64,000 nt of DNA from Lithodes maja (taxonomy: Eukaryota > Arthropoda > Malacostraca > Decapoda > Lithodidae): NCBI GenBank assembly GCA_037953745.1, contig JBAKBP010007160.1, forward strand, positions 1-64,000, given 5' to 3'. A program made the position numbers and the translations under genes. Each line of letters opens with the position of its first letter. Position 1 is the stretch's first letter. This document shows positions 16,876-29,700 of this stretch, in pieces. The notes under the pieces are model-generated. The model was not told where the DNA came from and made no database searches. It saw nothing but the letters and a program-made list of their open reading frames with translations.

Positions 16876-18762
16876 CTACCCAGGATCATATACCCTTGAA
16901 CGACCATCTGCAACCACGTTGTCACAACCGGCAATATGGCGTATGTCCAGGTTATATACCAATAACCTTAGTGACCACCTGGTCAGCCTCATATTCCGAT
17001 TGTGAAACTGGTCCAAGATCTTGAGAGGGTGATGATCTGGGTAAACTACAACGACCGGACCATAGGCTGGAACATAGACCTCGAAATGCCCCAGCGCATC
17101 ATCGTCCTTTTCACTTTCATTCATCAGGTTCTGAAACGTTGCTAGTGCATTCTTAAGTCCGTCAGGCATAACATTGCACTGGTAGGTACTCCCGTCCACA
17201 ACAAAACCACATACCTCTTTAGCACGCTCGGACAAAGTTACAAGCAACGACCACTCACGACATTCCTTATCCCTCAGACCCTTCGTCCACACGTAATCCA
17301 GCTCTGCTTGCACCATAGGCTGTCGAGCAGGATTTATACGGTAGGGAATTAAACTGAGCCTTGCACTATCTCCAGCCTGCATGTCGGATTCTACCCCGTA
17401 CATCAGGCCTGGAGAAGCAACAAACATGCGAAAGTACTGCCATAGCCTAGTAAATAACTGCCTTGCACTGTCTCCACGAACAACATGCCTAGTGCCCTCC
17501 CACAACCCAGCCGAGACCGCAGCTTCTAACCTGTAGTCTCCCTCCTTCTCCACCTTCGTCCCTAGAACAGCCAGGTCATAAGAGGGACAATCAGTACCAC
17601 CCGTGCAGTCACTCCCACAGTTCATTATTGCTAAGGCTTCCCCGCCGATACCGTACATGCGCACCCCCGCATTCCTTGTGACGACATCTGCCTGCGCAGC
17701 ATCACCGCTTTCAGCGACATGGCCAGATACAGTCGGTCTATGGTAGGGCTGTTGCATTAGACTAGAGCAGCATTGGGAGGCTATGCGACGACCGGGCACT
17801 GCGATACCACAGCCGACCTTACCAATCTGCTCAATGTCCTCCTTTTGACCACCACCCTTGGCAGCCATGGGTCGACCCTGACCTGGCAACCATGCCAAAG
17901 CCTCGTCGCCCACCTTAAACCACCGAAACAACGAGGCTAACGGTCTTTCAACAGTCACGTGACCTGCCCGTGGAACATCTTGCACCGCCCGAGTTGTGAG
18001 ACTCAGGGGCTCGGCACGACCAGTGGGGTATGAACCGAGCTGGTGCTGGAGTGCTGCACACTGCTGCTCAGGCAGGTGCTCTAGCGCTTCCACAGCCACC
18101 AGACTCGTGTCCCCCGCCCACGGCTCCGCCGAGACATAACAATCCCTACTCTCCTCCACCTGTGCCCTACTGCCCCCCTCTCCTTCTCCACCTTGGCCGC
18201 GGCAGACCAACGCAGGGACAGTAGGCTGCTCAGGTGGTTGCCTCACAAACTCCTCCAACAGGTTCACACGACATGCTTCCCCGTCCTCGTGTTTGATCTC
18301 GACAGCCCCATTACCACACTTCTGAACTTCCGGATCCTCCAACTGCAGTTTACAAATATCTGAGGGAACCAACTTGTCTAGATGCTTCCGAAGCAACCCA
18401 AGTCCTTCCCCAATATCAAACTGAGCAACCCTTTCTTCTCTCCGTGTGCAACGTTGCTGCCTCGGAGTCTCTTCCGGCCCTACCTCCTCACTAGCTGTGA
18501 CAGGTCCTGGGGCCTCTCCAGACTCTAACATAGGTGCCAATACTGAATCACCCAGGAGAGCCGCCGAGTCAAAACTCTTAAAACCAACTCCAGCTTTAGC
18601 CTCCTCCTGTTGACCGTTCCTCTGCTGGTCTGAAGACGGAGGACTAGGCTGTGACACTTTAGCTGCCCGAGCTCGGGTGACAGCACACGCCATGGGTTGT
18701 GCCTGGCACCGCTCGACACACTCTTGCTCTTCCCCACTCACGTCGGCCGTCCTCTCGGCAAC
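16876..18762 (-). pseudogene. Rearranged gypsy pol remnant (chimeric, still open)
   Basis: About 628 codons of element-derived sequence remain open. The N-terminal part (ERTADV to about LEDPEVQ) matches element 2 residues 640-790. The integrase is gone; the junction jumps to the post-integrase linker. A middle block including FKVGDEALAWLPGQG and IPYRINPARQP resembles another gypsy lineage rather than element 2. The end repeats element 2's RT stub (ERAKEVCGF... DGLKNA) fused to the RNase H tail. No YxDD box is present. Its apparent first 14 codons upstream of 18762 are antisense LINE tail. Either it was assembled by template switching or it is a non-autonomous derivative; no function is evident. 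Confidence 0.7.
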
Positions 18763-18999
18763 AAAGGAGTACAAAGGAGTACAAAGGAGTACAAAGGAAA
18801 TCAAGCAACAACAGGTATAGTGACCCTTCTAGGCTGCTTGTCCTCCAAAACACTGAGGATCAAGTGTCCAAACAGTGGTTTAGAGTGGGTAAGGGAACAT
18901 TGGAAAGGGAACTACTGCCCTAGAACTAATGTCCGTGGCAGGATTAGGAAGTTAGTAGGGGACAGATGGGTTAGTAACTGAGGGGGGTATACAATAAAG

Positions 19000-21874
19000 T
19001 TATTCATTTACAAACGCAGTCAGTCGCGGGTTTGATGCGAGATATTTGTCTAAGCGGAGTTTAAATGAATCAACGGTGATGCAGTCTATAACGTCTCGGG
19101 GAAGCCCATTCCACAAGTTGACAACTCGATTGAAGAAGAAATTCTTAGATTCGTGTGAGTTAAAAGATTTACCAATAATTTTGCAACCGTTTCCCCGCGT
19201 GTAATTAGATTGGTCGATAGTGAAGTACTTACTACAGTTCATATTGTCGATGCCTTTGATGATTTTGAACACTTGAATTAAGTCGCCTCTTAATCTGCGC
19301 TGGGTTAAAGGAAATAGATTTAATTCTCTAAGACGCTCTTCGCTCTTCGTATGGTTTGTTCTTTAGGCTAGGTATCATTTTGGTAACTCTACGTTGAACT
19401 CGTTCTAGCTTGTTTATATCTTTTTGGTAATAAGGGCACCAGGATTGAACGCAGTATTCCAGAAGAGGGCGGACTAAGGAATTGTAAAGGGTTAGGATAA
19501 CATCTTTGGATTTATGCTCAAATGACCTGTCTATAAAGCCAATTATTTTGTTTGCCTTCTTAACAACTTCTGAACATTGTTGACTCGGTTTTAGGTTACT
19601 CGATATTGTTACTCCCAGATCGGTTTCTTTGTTTACATTCTTAAGCTGAGTGCCATTCATCGAATAGTTTGCTTTCTCATTTAGGTATCCGATATGTAGT
19701 ACTTTACATTTATCCGCATTGAAACTCATTTGCCAAATTTGGGCCCAACATGACAATTTATCTAGATTGTGTTGCATATCGTCAACTTGTTCTTTTGAGA
19801 GTACGCTATTTGCAATTTTTGTATCGTCAGCAAATTTCGAGACTGTACAGGTGAGACCCTCATCTATGTCGTTGATGTAAATTAGAAAGAGAATTGGTCC
19901 TAGTACCGATCCCTGGGGTACCCCACTACTTACATTGGTCCATTTAGATGCCTTACCGTTTATGACTACTCTTTGCTTTCTGTCGCTGAGCCAATTTTCT
20001 ATCCATTTCAACACACCGTCTTGTATTCCATGCGCTTTTAGTTTTAGCAGTAATCGTTTGTGGGGAACTTTGTCAAAGGCCTTTTGAAAATCAAGGTATA
20101 TAATATCTACAGCTTTACTCTCATCGTAGAGGTTGAAGATATCGTGGAAGAAGTCTAAGAGGTTTGTTAAACAGGAACGTTTTTTACGAAAGCCGTGTTG
20201 AGTATCTTTAAGTAAGTTATTTGCCTCTAAGTGATTTACGAGTCTGTCTCTTATGACCGTTTCTAGCATTTTACATACAATTGATGTTAAGCTAATTGGA
20301 CGATAGTTACTGGGTAGGGATTTGCTGCCTTTTTTGAATATCGGTGTTACGTTGGCTAGCTTCCACTGATCAGGCATAGTCCCAGACTGCAAGGATTCAT
20401 TGAATAGCAATGTCAGTGGTTTGGAGAGCTCATCCTTAGCTTCCTTTAGAACTCTAGGTGAGATAGTATCAGGTCCAGGCGTTTTATTTACCTTGAGTTT
20501 ATCTAAACAATTCAATACTTCTCTCTCTGTAACGGTGATATTGCTTAGAACATCTGAATTATCAATCTGAATCGGCGATGGTGTAGGGATATCACTGAGG
20601 TCTTCGGTTGTAAAAACTGATGCAAAGAAGGTATTGAGGGCATTACTCATTTGTACTTCGTCTTTGGTGTATTCTCCATTTTCATCGACTAACGGTCCAA
20701 CAGTTGAAGTAACTACTTTTTTCTTTCTGATATAACTATAGAATTCTTTCGGGTTTGTTTTACTTTGATTCGCAACATGTAACTCCAGGGTCTTTTTACT
20801 TTGCTTAATTAACTTTTTGGCTTTGCGTCGTAGCTCTACAAATTTCACCCGTTCTTCGTCATTTTGTGAGGATTTTAATCTATCATTAGCAAATTTTTTA
20901 GCAAGCAGACAGTCTGAAATATCTTTATTCCACCATTTGGGCTTATCATTTTGGCCTGGACGCCGTATTTTCGATGGTATGCAGTCTTGCACTGCCTTAA
21001 GGTAAGTGGTTGTGAAACACTCCCAAGATGTATTTATGTCGTTATTGTTAGTCAGAAAGCTCCAGTCAGTTTCTTTAAGTTTTGATTTAAGTTTATGAAA
21101 ATTTGCTTTCTTGAAATTAGGGACTTTCTCAATGCTGCTATTTGATTTGTTACTAGTAAACTTTAAAGTGAAAGTTATCGTACGATGGTCGCTGTTACTG
21201 AATTCATCACCAACATTCAAATTCTCTATTAATTCTTCTTTTGTTGCGAGTACAAGGTCAAGCACATTATTACCACGGGTCGGAGATTGTACAAATTGAA
21301 AAAGTGAACTCTCTTGCAAGTTAGCATAGAGGTCGTGTCCAGAGTGTGAAGTAAGAATATCGCCCCATTTAGTCACGGGTAAGTTGAAATCGCCAAGAAT
21401 TACGGTATCTTGTATGTTAGTTATTTCTGCAATTTGTTCATAAATTTCACTGTCAGTTTGCACTGATTGAGATGGGGGTCTGTATAATAAAGCTAGTGTT
21501 ATTTTAGTTCCTCGTTTATTATTTAATAGTACGTAAGATATGTCTATATTCGCAATTTGAGGTTTTGACATTAAGACGGGATTAAGACTTTCCTTTATAA
21601 AAAACAGAACTCCTCCTCCATTTCTATTGATCCGACTTTTCTCAAACATTGTATAACCAGGAAGCGTATATTCGGCTAAAAAGTCTCTGTCTTCCGTATT
21701 TAACCAAGATTCTGTAATGCCGAATATATCATAATGTTCTGTAAACACGATTTCCTCTAGATCTGAAAATTTATTGCGTATGCTACGAGCATTTACATAA
21801 AACACCTTAAGAGTATTAGAATTGGATGTTACTGATTGTGCATTGTCTGAATTTTCAGTTCGTATTTGACTCAC
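19000..21874 (-). pseudogene. LINE copy B ORF2 (endonuclease-reverse transcriptase), one frameshift
   Basis: The main frame (21874-19328) encodes the endonuclease (NARSIRNKF, GITESWL, GDFNLP, SDHRTITF) and reverse transcriptase (DFQKAFDKVPH; GVPQGSVLGP; FADDTKI as catalytic box). A 7-bp tandem duplication (CTCTTCG, near 19336-19349) shifts the frame; the remaining C-terminal part continues in 19272-19000. Copy C lacks this duplication. The frame overlaps the ORF1 stop (GTGA), and its first in-frame codon is GTG, so the true start is unclear. Confidence 0.85.
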
Positions 21875-22336
21875 ACTACCCTGTCTTGGGTCTGGTTGAC
21901 CCCGTTTTTTGAACAGAAATCCTTGACTGCATCGTTCAGCAGACGACCAAGACGTGCAGCTCCTACTTCATTGAGATGTACACCATCTCCTGAAAACAAA
22001 GATTTATCATAGTAAAAATTATCCCACGTGTCGACAAAGCCGATGTTCTCCTCCCTGCAGAGTTTGGCTAGTCGGCGATTTGTACTGGTAGCTATGTTGT
22101 AGAATCGGTTTTCTACATCAATCCGGGGAACAATTCCTGAAATTAAGATTCTATTAGATTTTTCCTTGAAGGACCTGATCAGCCGCCGGTACTTGCAAAG
22201 TAGTTCCTCTGACCGCGTCCGTTGGACATCGTTAGATCCAACGTGGATGACGTACGTAGTGCTTGCGGGGGCGAGCCTGGAAACCTCTTCCAGAGCCGCA
22301 ACAATGTCGTCCACGCCGCCACCTGGGATACAGAAT
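21871..22336 (-). pseudogene. LINE copy B ORF1 fragment, SGNH/GDSL-type esterase
   Basis: The fragment opens at the insertion junction with CIPGGG and continues with HVGSNDV (GxND block) and DGVHLNE (DxxH block with the catalytic Asp-His pair), then ends at 21871. The first GDS block with the nucleophilic Ser is missing because of 5' truncation. SGNH-type esterases are known in ORF1 of CR1-like LINEs, where their role in the RNA particle is unclear. There is no ATG at the apparent start. Confidence 0.8.
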
Positions 22337-24251
22337 CTAAGGGTAGAACCTCAGAAGCGGGCATTGCAAAGTCGTTGCCGAGAAGAAGGTCGACGCCCTC
22401 CACTGGCAGTTTCTCCACAATCCCAACATCCAATTCACGTGCCACACCATCCACCTCCAACTCCAACCGCACCAGCGGGTATGACCGAGTTGCATTAATA
22501 CCCTGCACCACTACCACCCGAGCCGCATTTATAGGGTAGCCAGTCAAGTTATTCATCAGAGTCTGGGAAGCACCTGTATCACGCAAGACCTCTACTCCAT
22601 GCTTGCACCCCGCCCACATCACGCAACCCCGTCCTCTATGGTCGCAAAAAACATCCTGAGCAGGGTTCGAGCCTCCCAGGTGCTTCTGCATTGGCTGTGC
22701 CTCAGCCTCTGACGAACTGCCCCGGGCAAACTCAGAAAACTTCGGAGACACACCAATGTTGCAGGCCAAAGACACAGCTGCTGTAGGTGGTTTGCTAGGA
22801 CAGACTCTTGCAAAGTGCCCCTTTTCATGACAATGATAACACTCCAACTCCCCTCTGGGCTTCCCTTGGTACTGGGAAGGGCCCGGCCCCTTCTTAAATG
22901 GGACGGTGCTAGTCTTGTGGTCAGTCTTGGTATCATAGCTCTTGTACTTGTTTGCATAATGTATATCACTAACTCGGGGGGGTGGGGCGTCACGCCCCTT
23001 GTTACCTGCCTCACTACGCTGGGCAGACCCGCACCCACGAATTAGTGATAGCCGGAGGTCAGCCATCTCAGCTGCCTCCTGTAGAGTTTTAGGGTTCTTT
23101 TCTTTAATAGTTAAAGTCATATCTGCACCAGTACACTTATAAAACTGCTCGAGCAGAAACAGCTCAGTCAACTGTTCGGCCGTCTCAGCTTTCTCAGAAC
23201 GTGTCCAGTTTGTAAGTGCATCTTTTAAGTCCCGGGCATGTTCAAGAAAGGTCGCCTCCCTAGTCTTCGTAACACCCCGAAACTTCAATCGATATGTTTC
23301 TGGTTGCAACTCGTATGCCCGTAGGACAGCTCTCTTCAATACTGGGTAGTCAATGCAAGACTCTAAAGGTAGTGCATCATAAGCCTTCAGACCCTTACCC
23401 GTAAGTCTTGAGGAGACCAGAGCTGCCCACTTCTCTTCAGGCCAATTATGCTCCCTACACTTCTTCTCAAAACGATTAAAAAATTCTGTGACTTCAGTTT
23501 CACTAAATGCCGGCACCAACTTGACTAAGTGGGACAAGGACTGTTCTCTTACTTGGCCCTCACGGCCCATCCGAGTCCCTGTCGACTCTGCACGAGTCTT
23601 ATCTAAATCTATTTGAGCACAATATTTCTCTGAGTCGTATCTAAGCTCAGCCTCATGCCTCCTGGTCTCATCCTCTTGCCTCCTAACCTCAATCTCATGC
23701 CTCCTGGTCTCAGCCTCAATCTCATGCTTCCTAGCCTCATTCTCCTGCTTCCTAGATTCATTCTCAATCTTAGCAAGCTCAAGTTTAAATATCATATCTG
23801 GAGACAGGCAGGAAGAGGGAGTTGCCACTACTGAAGGAGGGGGGGCAAGAACTGGGGAACCACCATACGCACCGCCCGAGGGCACTCCAATCTTCCAATT
23901 CTCATCCCTCTGTGGGAGAGTGCTAACCTCCGGCAACTGAGTGGACGGCACTGTGGGAGTCGAGTGAGAGGGGATCTGGGGAGGAACCCCCCCAAACGCC
24001 CTCTCCTCCGAAACCCCATGTCGCCCACGCAACACCCAGGAAATTAGCTCCCCCTTGGACATCCCTACTACATTGGATCTGCCCAAAACCTTGGCTATCA
24101 GGTGCAAGCCATAAACATTCACCCCAGTCAGCCTCTCCTCCGTCACGTGGTACCGCTTACTCACAAAAACTCTAGCATCCTCCTCACTAGTTACTAACGG
24201 CACCTCCTCAAATGGCATCTCTCACTCCTCGTCAGTACTAGGGCACGACAT
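22337..24251 (-). pseudogene. Gypsy element 1 gag-protease, interrupted
   Basis: It matches the first ~640 residues of element 2: a coiled-coil/charged segment rich in RRHE/RKQE repeats, a SCAN-like capsid (EQLTELFLLEQFY), a CYHCHEKGHFARVC zinc knuckle and the DTGASQTLM protease motif. The family ATG at 24249-24251 is followed by a TGA at codon 10; a later ATG at 24216-24218 could restart a 627-codon stretch. At 22337 the LINE cuts the frame, and the open frame continues into LINE DNA to 22179. Confidence 0.85.
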
Positions 24252-24444
24252 ACTGAAGTTCACAAAAAATTCTCGAGACAAAAGTGTTAAACTCCCTTAT
24301 GTAAGCACTAATTACTAAATTAACTGGAGTCTCTTAAATGCTCTCCTAATTGCCTTACAAAAAAAAATATTCTTCAATATGTACGCTAAAGTACGAACAA
24401 ACAAATGTTGTACAACTCTGCAGAAAATTATACTGTTCACAAAA

Positions 24445-24462
24445 TCCTAAGCAAGGTCGCCA
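24445..24462 (-). promoter_or_regulatory. Primer binding site, gypsy element 1
   Basis: On the minus strand TGGCGACCTTGCTTAGG lies two bases inside LTR2. The TGG start pairs with a tRNA CCA end, and TGGCGACC resembles tRNA-Arg-type sites of insect gypsies. The tRNA assignment is tentative. Confidence 0.6.
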
Positions 24463-24464
24463 TT

Positions 24465-26296
24465 TGTTACGACCGGACACTCGGGTACACTAGGGCTCTT
24501 ACACAGGACTCGAGTATGGCTCGCTGCCACAACGGAAACACACGATCCCAACCCCAGAGTACTGCCAGCCGAACAAAAAACGCCACTACCCTCCAGAGTT
24601 CTATCTGCTATAACGGGGTATACAAGAACTCGGTACTAGCGTTTCACACAACAGACTAATAACAAGACGGGAGTTATCTAGTCTGGTCAACAATCAAACA
24701 AAGAAGAAAGTATTACAACACTAAAGAATAGTGTTGGCCGAAGCCGAAGTAATCCACCCTTGAACTAAGAACTTAAGAAGTCCTCCACCCTCTACTTCGG
24801 ATCGGCACTATTACGTTACGTTAAACAATAGTCCTCGAGCATCAAGCAAGGAATCTTCTGATAAGTTAGATGCTTCTCGAATACTCATAAGAAGTAAGTA
24901 TCGGATTTTGAACAGCAATTTAATGAATAACTCACTGGTAATTAAAGGCTTTAAATTGACATAAGAAGAATTATAAGAATAAGCAATAGGATATGGCAAA
25001 CATTAAGAAGAAGTACTCCGACAATGCACTGGCAATAGCCTACTAAGATTGTGCTCGTGGGCCACTAATCTCTGAAGTAGCTAAGCGTGCCACACATGAA
25101 ATCAATAGTGCTTAAACAATAATATACATAAGGAGAAGCTTCAATACTATGCTGTATCTGCTGGTCGAGCAAAGTCTAGCTGGGATATCTAAGGTTAAGA
25201 GACAATGGCTGAGCAAGCGGCTCGTAGCCTAGCGAGGTCCTTAAGACTGTGCGGCCAAATTACGGTAATTGACGGGATGCTCTCTTGAGAGATCCAGATC
25301 ACTAGTATCTGGTTCTCTCCTGGCGATCCTCTCAAAGTCAAGCAAATGAGATAGCACAGTGTTGGGTGGCACAGGCAAAAGCCCTCACTCGCAACACAGT
25401 GCTAAACTCCCACGGTACACAATCAAAAAGACCCCCTAGGCTTCCCACGTCTCCGTTGCAATTGTGCTGGTTCAACCAACCTAGCACTCATAGGAAATCA
25501 CAACTCGAGGAACCCTATCCCAGTCTAGCATTACCTAAACCAGCAGAAAACAGGAACATGAAATACATATACGAGTGCAACAAACATCAATCAATCCTAT
25601 TCTAGTTAACCCTTCCAAAAATAGGCTATCTAACAGGCACTTATCTCGTGAGAACTCAAGCGATAATACTTTGGCTGACTAAATCTGCACCAAAGGGGTC
25701 ATGGAGGTTAAACAGGGACGAGAAGGGAAGAAGATAGGCTGTTCAGAGAGTAGAGAAAGTTCACATCAGTCGGAAGAATATGGATAGTTGCAAGGGATAT
25801 GAGAAGTCGCTTTGCCTGATGAGTTCTGAGGAAAATGCGGCGGGACCTCCCTTTTTATACTCGGCCCTTTAGTGAGCATAACGCCAACTACTAAGGACCG
25901 CCCACTGGCAATCATGACGTCATATTCTCTCTCAATCTGGGATCGACAAAGAACTTCCCACGCGCTGAAAGGGAGGAAGGGAGGAGGGAATTAGGCCTAC
26001 CGGCCCGCGTGGCGCACTCACTGACCCCCCGCCACGTAATATCTCTCTCTCTCTGCTCTCATCATTACATATAAGTCCCACACACAATACTTATATCTAA
26101 TGATATAAAATAGAACTCGTTGACTTAGAAGAAAACAAAATACATAATGATAATACTTATAGTACAACGGTTCACATAAACTGAGTTAGGAAACTCTACA
26201 CAGACTACAGCCAAAGTTCCTGCCCTGACGATCCTAGCGAGAGTGGGGCCTGACTGGGCGTTCTGTACAGCATGCTCATACTCGACATGCGTCACA
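24465..26296 (-). repeat. Gypsy LTR 2 (shared by elements 1 and 2)
   Basis: A 1832-bp LTR, TG...CA on the minus strand, nearly identical to LTR3; the clearest difference is a 17-bp deletion near 25561. It has internal sequence on both sides: a primer site of element 1 to the left and a polypurine tract of element 2 to the right. A TATA box matches at 25851-25860. Confidence 0.9.
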
Positions 26297-26312
26297 CCTC
26301 CCCCAAGATTTT
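26297..26312 (-). promoter_or_regulatory. Polypurine tract of gypsy element 2
   Basis: AATCTTGGGGGAGG on the minus strand sits immediately before the TGTGAC start of LTR2. The stretch 26313-26784 is non-coding. Confidence 0.75.
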
Positions 26313-26784
26313 ACTTGCTCAACCCTGAGCTAAAATCTGATATACAGAACCCCATCAAACCCCTCACACCCAGCGACCGCATGGCACTAAAACAACGCTG
26401 AGTTTATCACTAAAACACATCTTATATATAAAACAAAATTCACATTTCATAACTCCTCCCAACAATAGTAAAAGACATAATATCATGCTCCCAGAGCGAG
26501 CTTACAGCAGCTCAGCCGTTTGATAGTTCGTGGACTACTCAAACACTATAGGCTATGACAAACTTATACAATTATCTATATCAAAAAGAAAGAGTTTTTA
26601 TATGATTTTTATATTTTAATATGTTTTTTTCCGGCTGCACTATAAGGGCAGCCTATTTTCTTCTATACCAAACGCTCAACAATCCTGCTTTACGACCCAA
26701 TACGCTGGGCTACAACCGCGAGCCAACAAGCACCAAGCGCAAAATACTACTCAAACCAAAGCAGGAGGCTACCCGTGTGTCAAT

Positions 26785-29700
26785 CTACCCAGGATCATAT
26801 ACCCCTGAACGACCACATGCAACCTCGTTGTCACAACCGGCAATATGGCTTATGTCCAGGTTATATACCAATAACCATAGTGACCACCTGGTCAGCCTCA
26901 TATTCCGATTGTGAAACTGGTCCAAGATCTCGAGAGGGTAATGATCTGGGTAAACTACACCGACCGGACCATAGGCTGGAACATAGATCTCGAAATGCCC
27001 CAGCGCATCATTGTCCTTTTCACTTTCATTCATCAGGCTCTGACACGTTGCTGGTGCATTCTTAAGTCCGTCAGGCACAACATTGCACTGGTAGGTACTC
27101 CCGTCCACAACAAAACCACATACCTCTTTAGCGCGCTCGGACAAAGGTACTTGCCAGTAACCTTTTACTAAATCAACTTTAGAAAAAAACCGAGCATTAC
27201 CAATTTTATCAACACTATCATCAACCCGAGGAAGAGGATATGGGTTAGTTGGAGTCAAACCGTTTAGCCTACGGAAATCAATACAGAAGCGTACCTTGCC
27301 ATCTGGTTTAGGCTGCAGTGTTACGGGGGAAGTCCATTTAACGGTACCTTTCTCTATCAACCCTCTACCGAGCATATACTCCAACTCATCCCTCAGAGCG
27401 GGTAGTTTTATGGGGGGCACACGGTATGGGATTGACTTAAAGGGTAGATGGTGCCCCACGTCAACATCATGCATAGCCTGAGTAGTGAGGCCTGGATGTT
27501 CAGCGAATACAGTGGGGTATAAACCGAGCAACTGACGGATAGCTTCAAATTGCGGCTCAGGCAAATGGGCTATAGCCTCGTCAGCCCTTAGGCTCGAGTT
27601 CCCCGCCCACTGATCCGCTGAAACATGGTGATCCCAGCTATCCTCCTCTGAAGCTTGACTGTCCCCCTCTCCTTCTCCACCACGGCCGCAACAAGCCAAC
27701 ACAGGGACAGTGAGAGGCTCAGAGGGGCGCCTCACATACTCTTTTATCAGGTTCACGTGACATAACTGATTCTTCTTCCTCCTGTCTGGAGTGGCAACAA
27801 GGTAATCTAGGTCCGAAATTTTCTCCACAATTTTATAGGGTCCAGTATACTTCGCCGACAAGGGGTTACCCACCAAAGGCAACAAAACCAACACCTCCTG
27901 TCCCACAATGAACTCCCGGAGCTTCACTTTGCGATCATACCTGTCCTTCATTAAAGCTTGTGACCCTGTTAAATTCCGACCTGCCATCTCCAGACTCTTA
28001 AGCATGCGCTCACGGCTTTCAAACACATACTTCAACAAGGAACAAGGCGGCACAGTTCCTTCCCAAATTTCCCGCAGCATATTAAGGGGGCCCCTGACTC
28101 GGTGTCCAAAAATCAGCTCGTTTGGACTAAATCCCAGGCTCTCACCAGGCACTTCCCGAGCAGCAAACAGTACATACGGCAATCCAAGATCCCAATCTCT
28201 TCCGTTATCAGCACAATAACACCTGAGCATGCTTTTAAGGGTGGCATGCCACCGCTCAAGCACCCCTTGGCTCTCAGGGTGATACGCTGGCGATACCACC
28301 GCCCGTATTCCATGCTGTTGCATTGTTTGCTTAAAGAGATTGGAGGTGAAATTGGACCCCTGATCAGACTGAATCTCCTCCGGGTACCCGTACCTTGAAA
28401 AGTACCACAACAAGTTACTGACTACCGTCTTAGCCATGCCGTTTTTCATGGGGTATGCATCGGGGTATCTAGTGGCAACATCCATGATGGTTAACAAAAA
28501 TTTATTACCAGCCTTTGTGGGAGGGAGGGGACCAACCATGTCAACAACAATCTTACTAAAAGGTGGCCCAATTACAGGAATAGGGTGCAACGGAGCTTTA
28601 GGAATAACTTGGTTTGGTTTCCCGACCCGTTGACAAATATCACATGAGTTTATCCAGGACTGCACATGAGACTTCATCCCCGGCCACCAAAACAACTTCC
28701 CCAAAGCCGCCACCGTTTTTCTTACCCCCAAATGTCCTGCCAGCGGTGTGTCATGCGCCAAACTCAGTAGGCTATCCCTGCACTCCCGCGGCACCATCAA
28801 CTGGTCCACTACCCCGGACCCCATCTTCCAGCTACGGTTAGGGTCTTGAAAACGCCGATACAGGATGCCATCTAAATAAAAAAAATCTCCCGGCTGTGCA
28901 TCACCGTCCTCGTCGAGCTCCACAGCTCCATTAGCACACGTTTGGAGCTCAGGGTCCTCCAGCTGCAACCGACGGATATCTGAGGGTGCCAAGCGATCTA
29001 ACTGCTCCCGGAGCAATGCATGACCCTCCCCGATACTGAGCTGCTCCCTCTGTCTCTCTCGATGTTCATAACGTTGCTGTCGTGGAGACTCGTCATGCCC
29101 AGCCTCGTCACTCTCGATGACAGGCCCAGGGGCTACTCCAGAACTAAGTAATGGTGCTAATACTGAATCACCCAGGAGAGCCGCCGAGTCAAAACTCTTA
29201 AAACCAACTCCAGCTTTAGCCTCCTCCTGTTGATCGTTCCTCTGCTGGTCTGAAGACGGAGGACTAGGCTGTGACACTTTAGCTGCCCGAGCTCGGGTGA
29301 CAGCACACGCCATGGGTTGTGCCTGGCACCGCTCGACCCACTCTCGCTCTTCCCTACTCACGTCGGCCGGCCTCTCGGCAACGACTAAGGGTAGAACCTC
29401 AGAAGCGGGCATTGCAAAGTCGTTGCCGAGAAGAAGGTCGACGCCCTCCACTGGCAGTTTCTCCACAATCCCAACATCCAATTCACGTGCCACACCATCC
29501 ACCTCCAACTCCAACCGCACCAGCGGGTATGACCGAGTTGCATTAATACCCTGCACCACCACCACCCGAGCCGCATTTATAGGGTAGCCAGTCAAGTTTT
29601 TCATCAAAGTCTGGGAAGCACCTGTATCACGCAAGACCTCTACTCCATGCTTGCGCCCCGCCCACATCACGCAACCCCGTCCTCTATGGTCGCAAAAAAC

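Larger units (their letters stand above)
18763..22336 (-). mobile_element. Esterase-type CR1-like LINE (copy B), nested in gypsy element 1
   Basis: It is inserted between GGCAAC (ending 18762) and CTAAGGG (starting 22337) of the gypsy coding region; element 2 shows the unfilled site at about 29380-29392. In LINE sense it has a partial ORF1 with an SGNH esterase, an ORF2 with endonuclease and RT, a 3' UTR, and a tail of CTTTGTACTC repeats (10 bp, about three copies). A short-repeat tail instead of poly(A) is a CR1-group habit. It is 5'-truncated inside the esterase. Confidence 0.9.
14577..26296 (-). mobile_element. Gmr1-like Ty3/gypsy element 1, degraded, with a nested LINE
   Basis: It comprises LTR1 (14577-16390), an internal region with pol remnants (16876-18762), a nested LINE (18763-22336), gag-protease (22337-24251), a leader with primer binding site, and LTR2 (24465-26296), which is shared with element 2. 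Gag is nearly identical to that of element 2, but pol is rearranged and has lost integrase. Confidence 0.8.

Noticed and set aside
22179..22336. C-terminal extension of the gypsy gag frame
   Set aside because: It reads into the inserted LINE; the true gypsy frame is interrupted at 22337.
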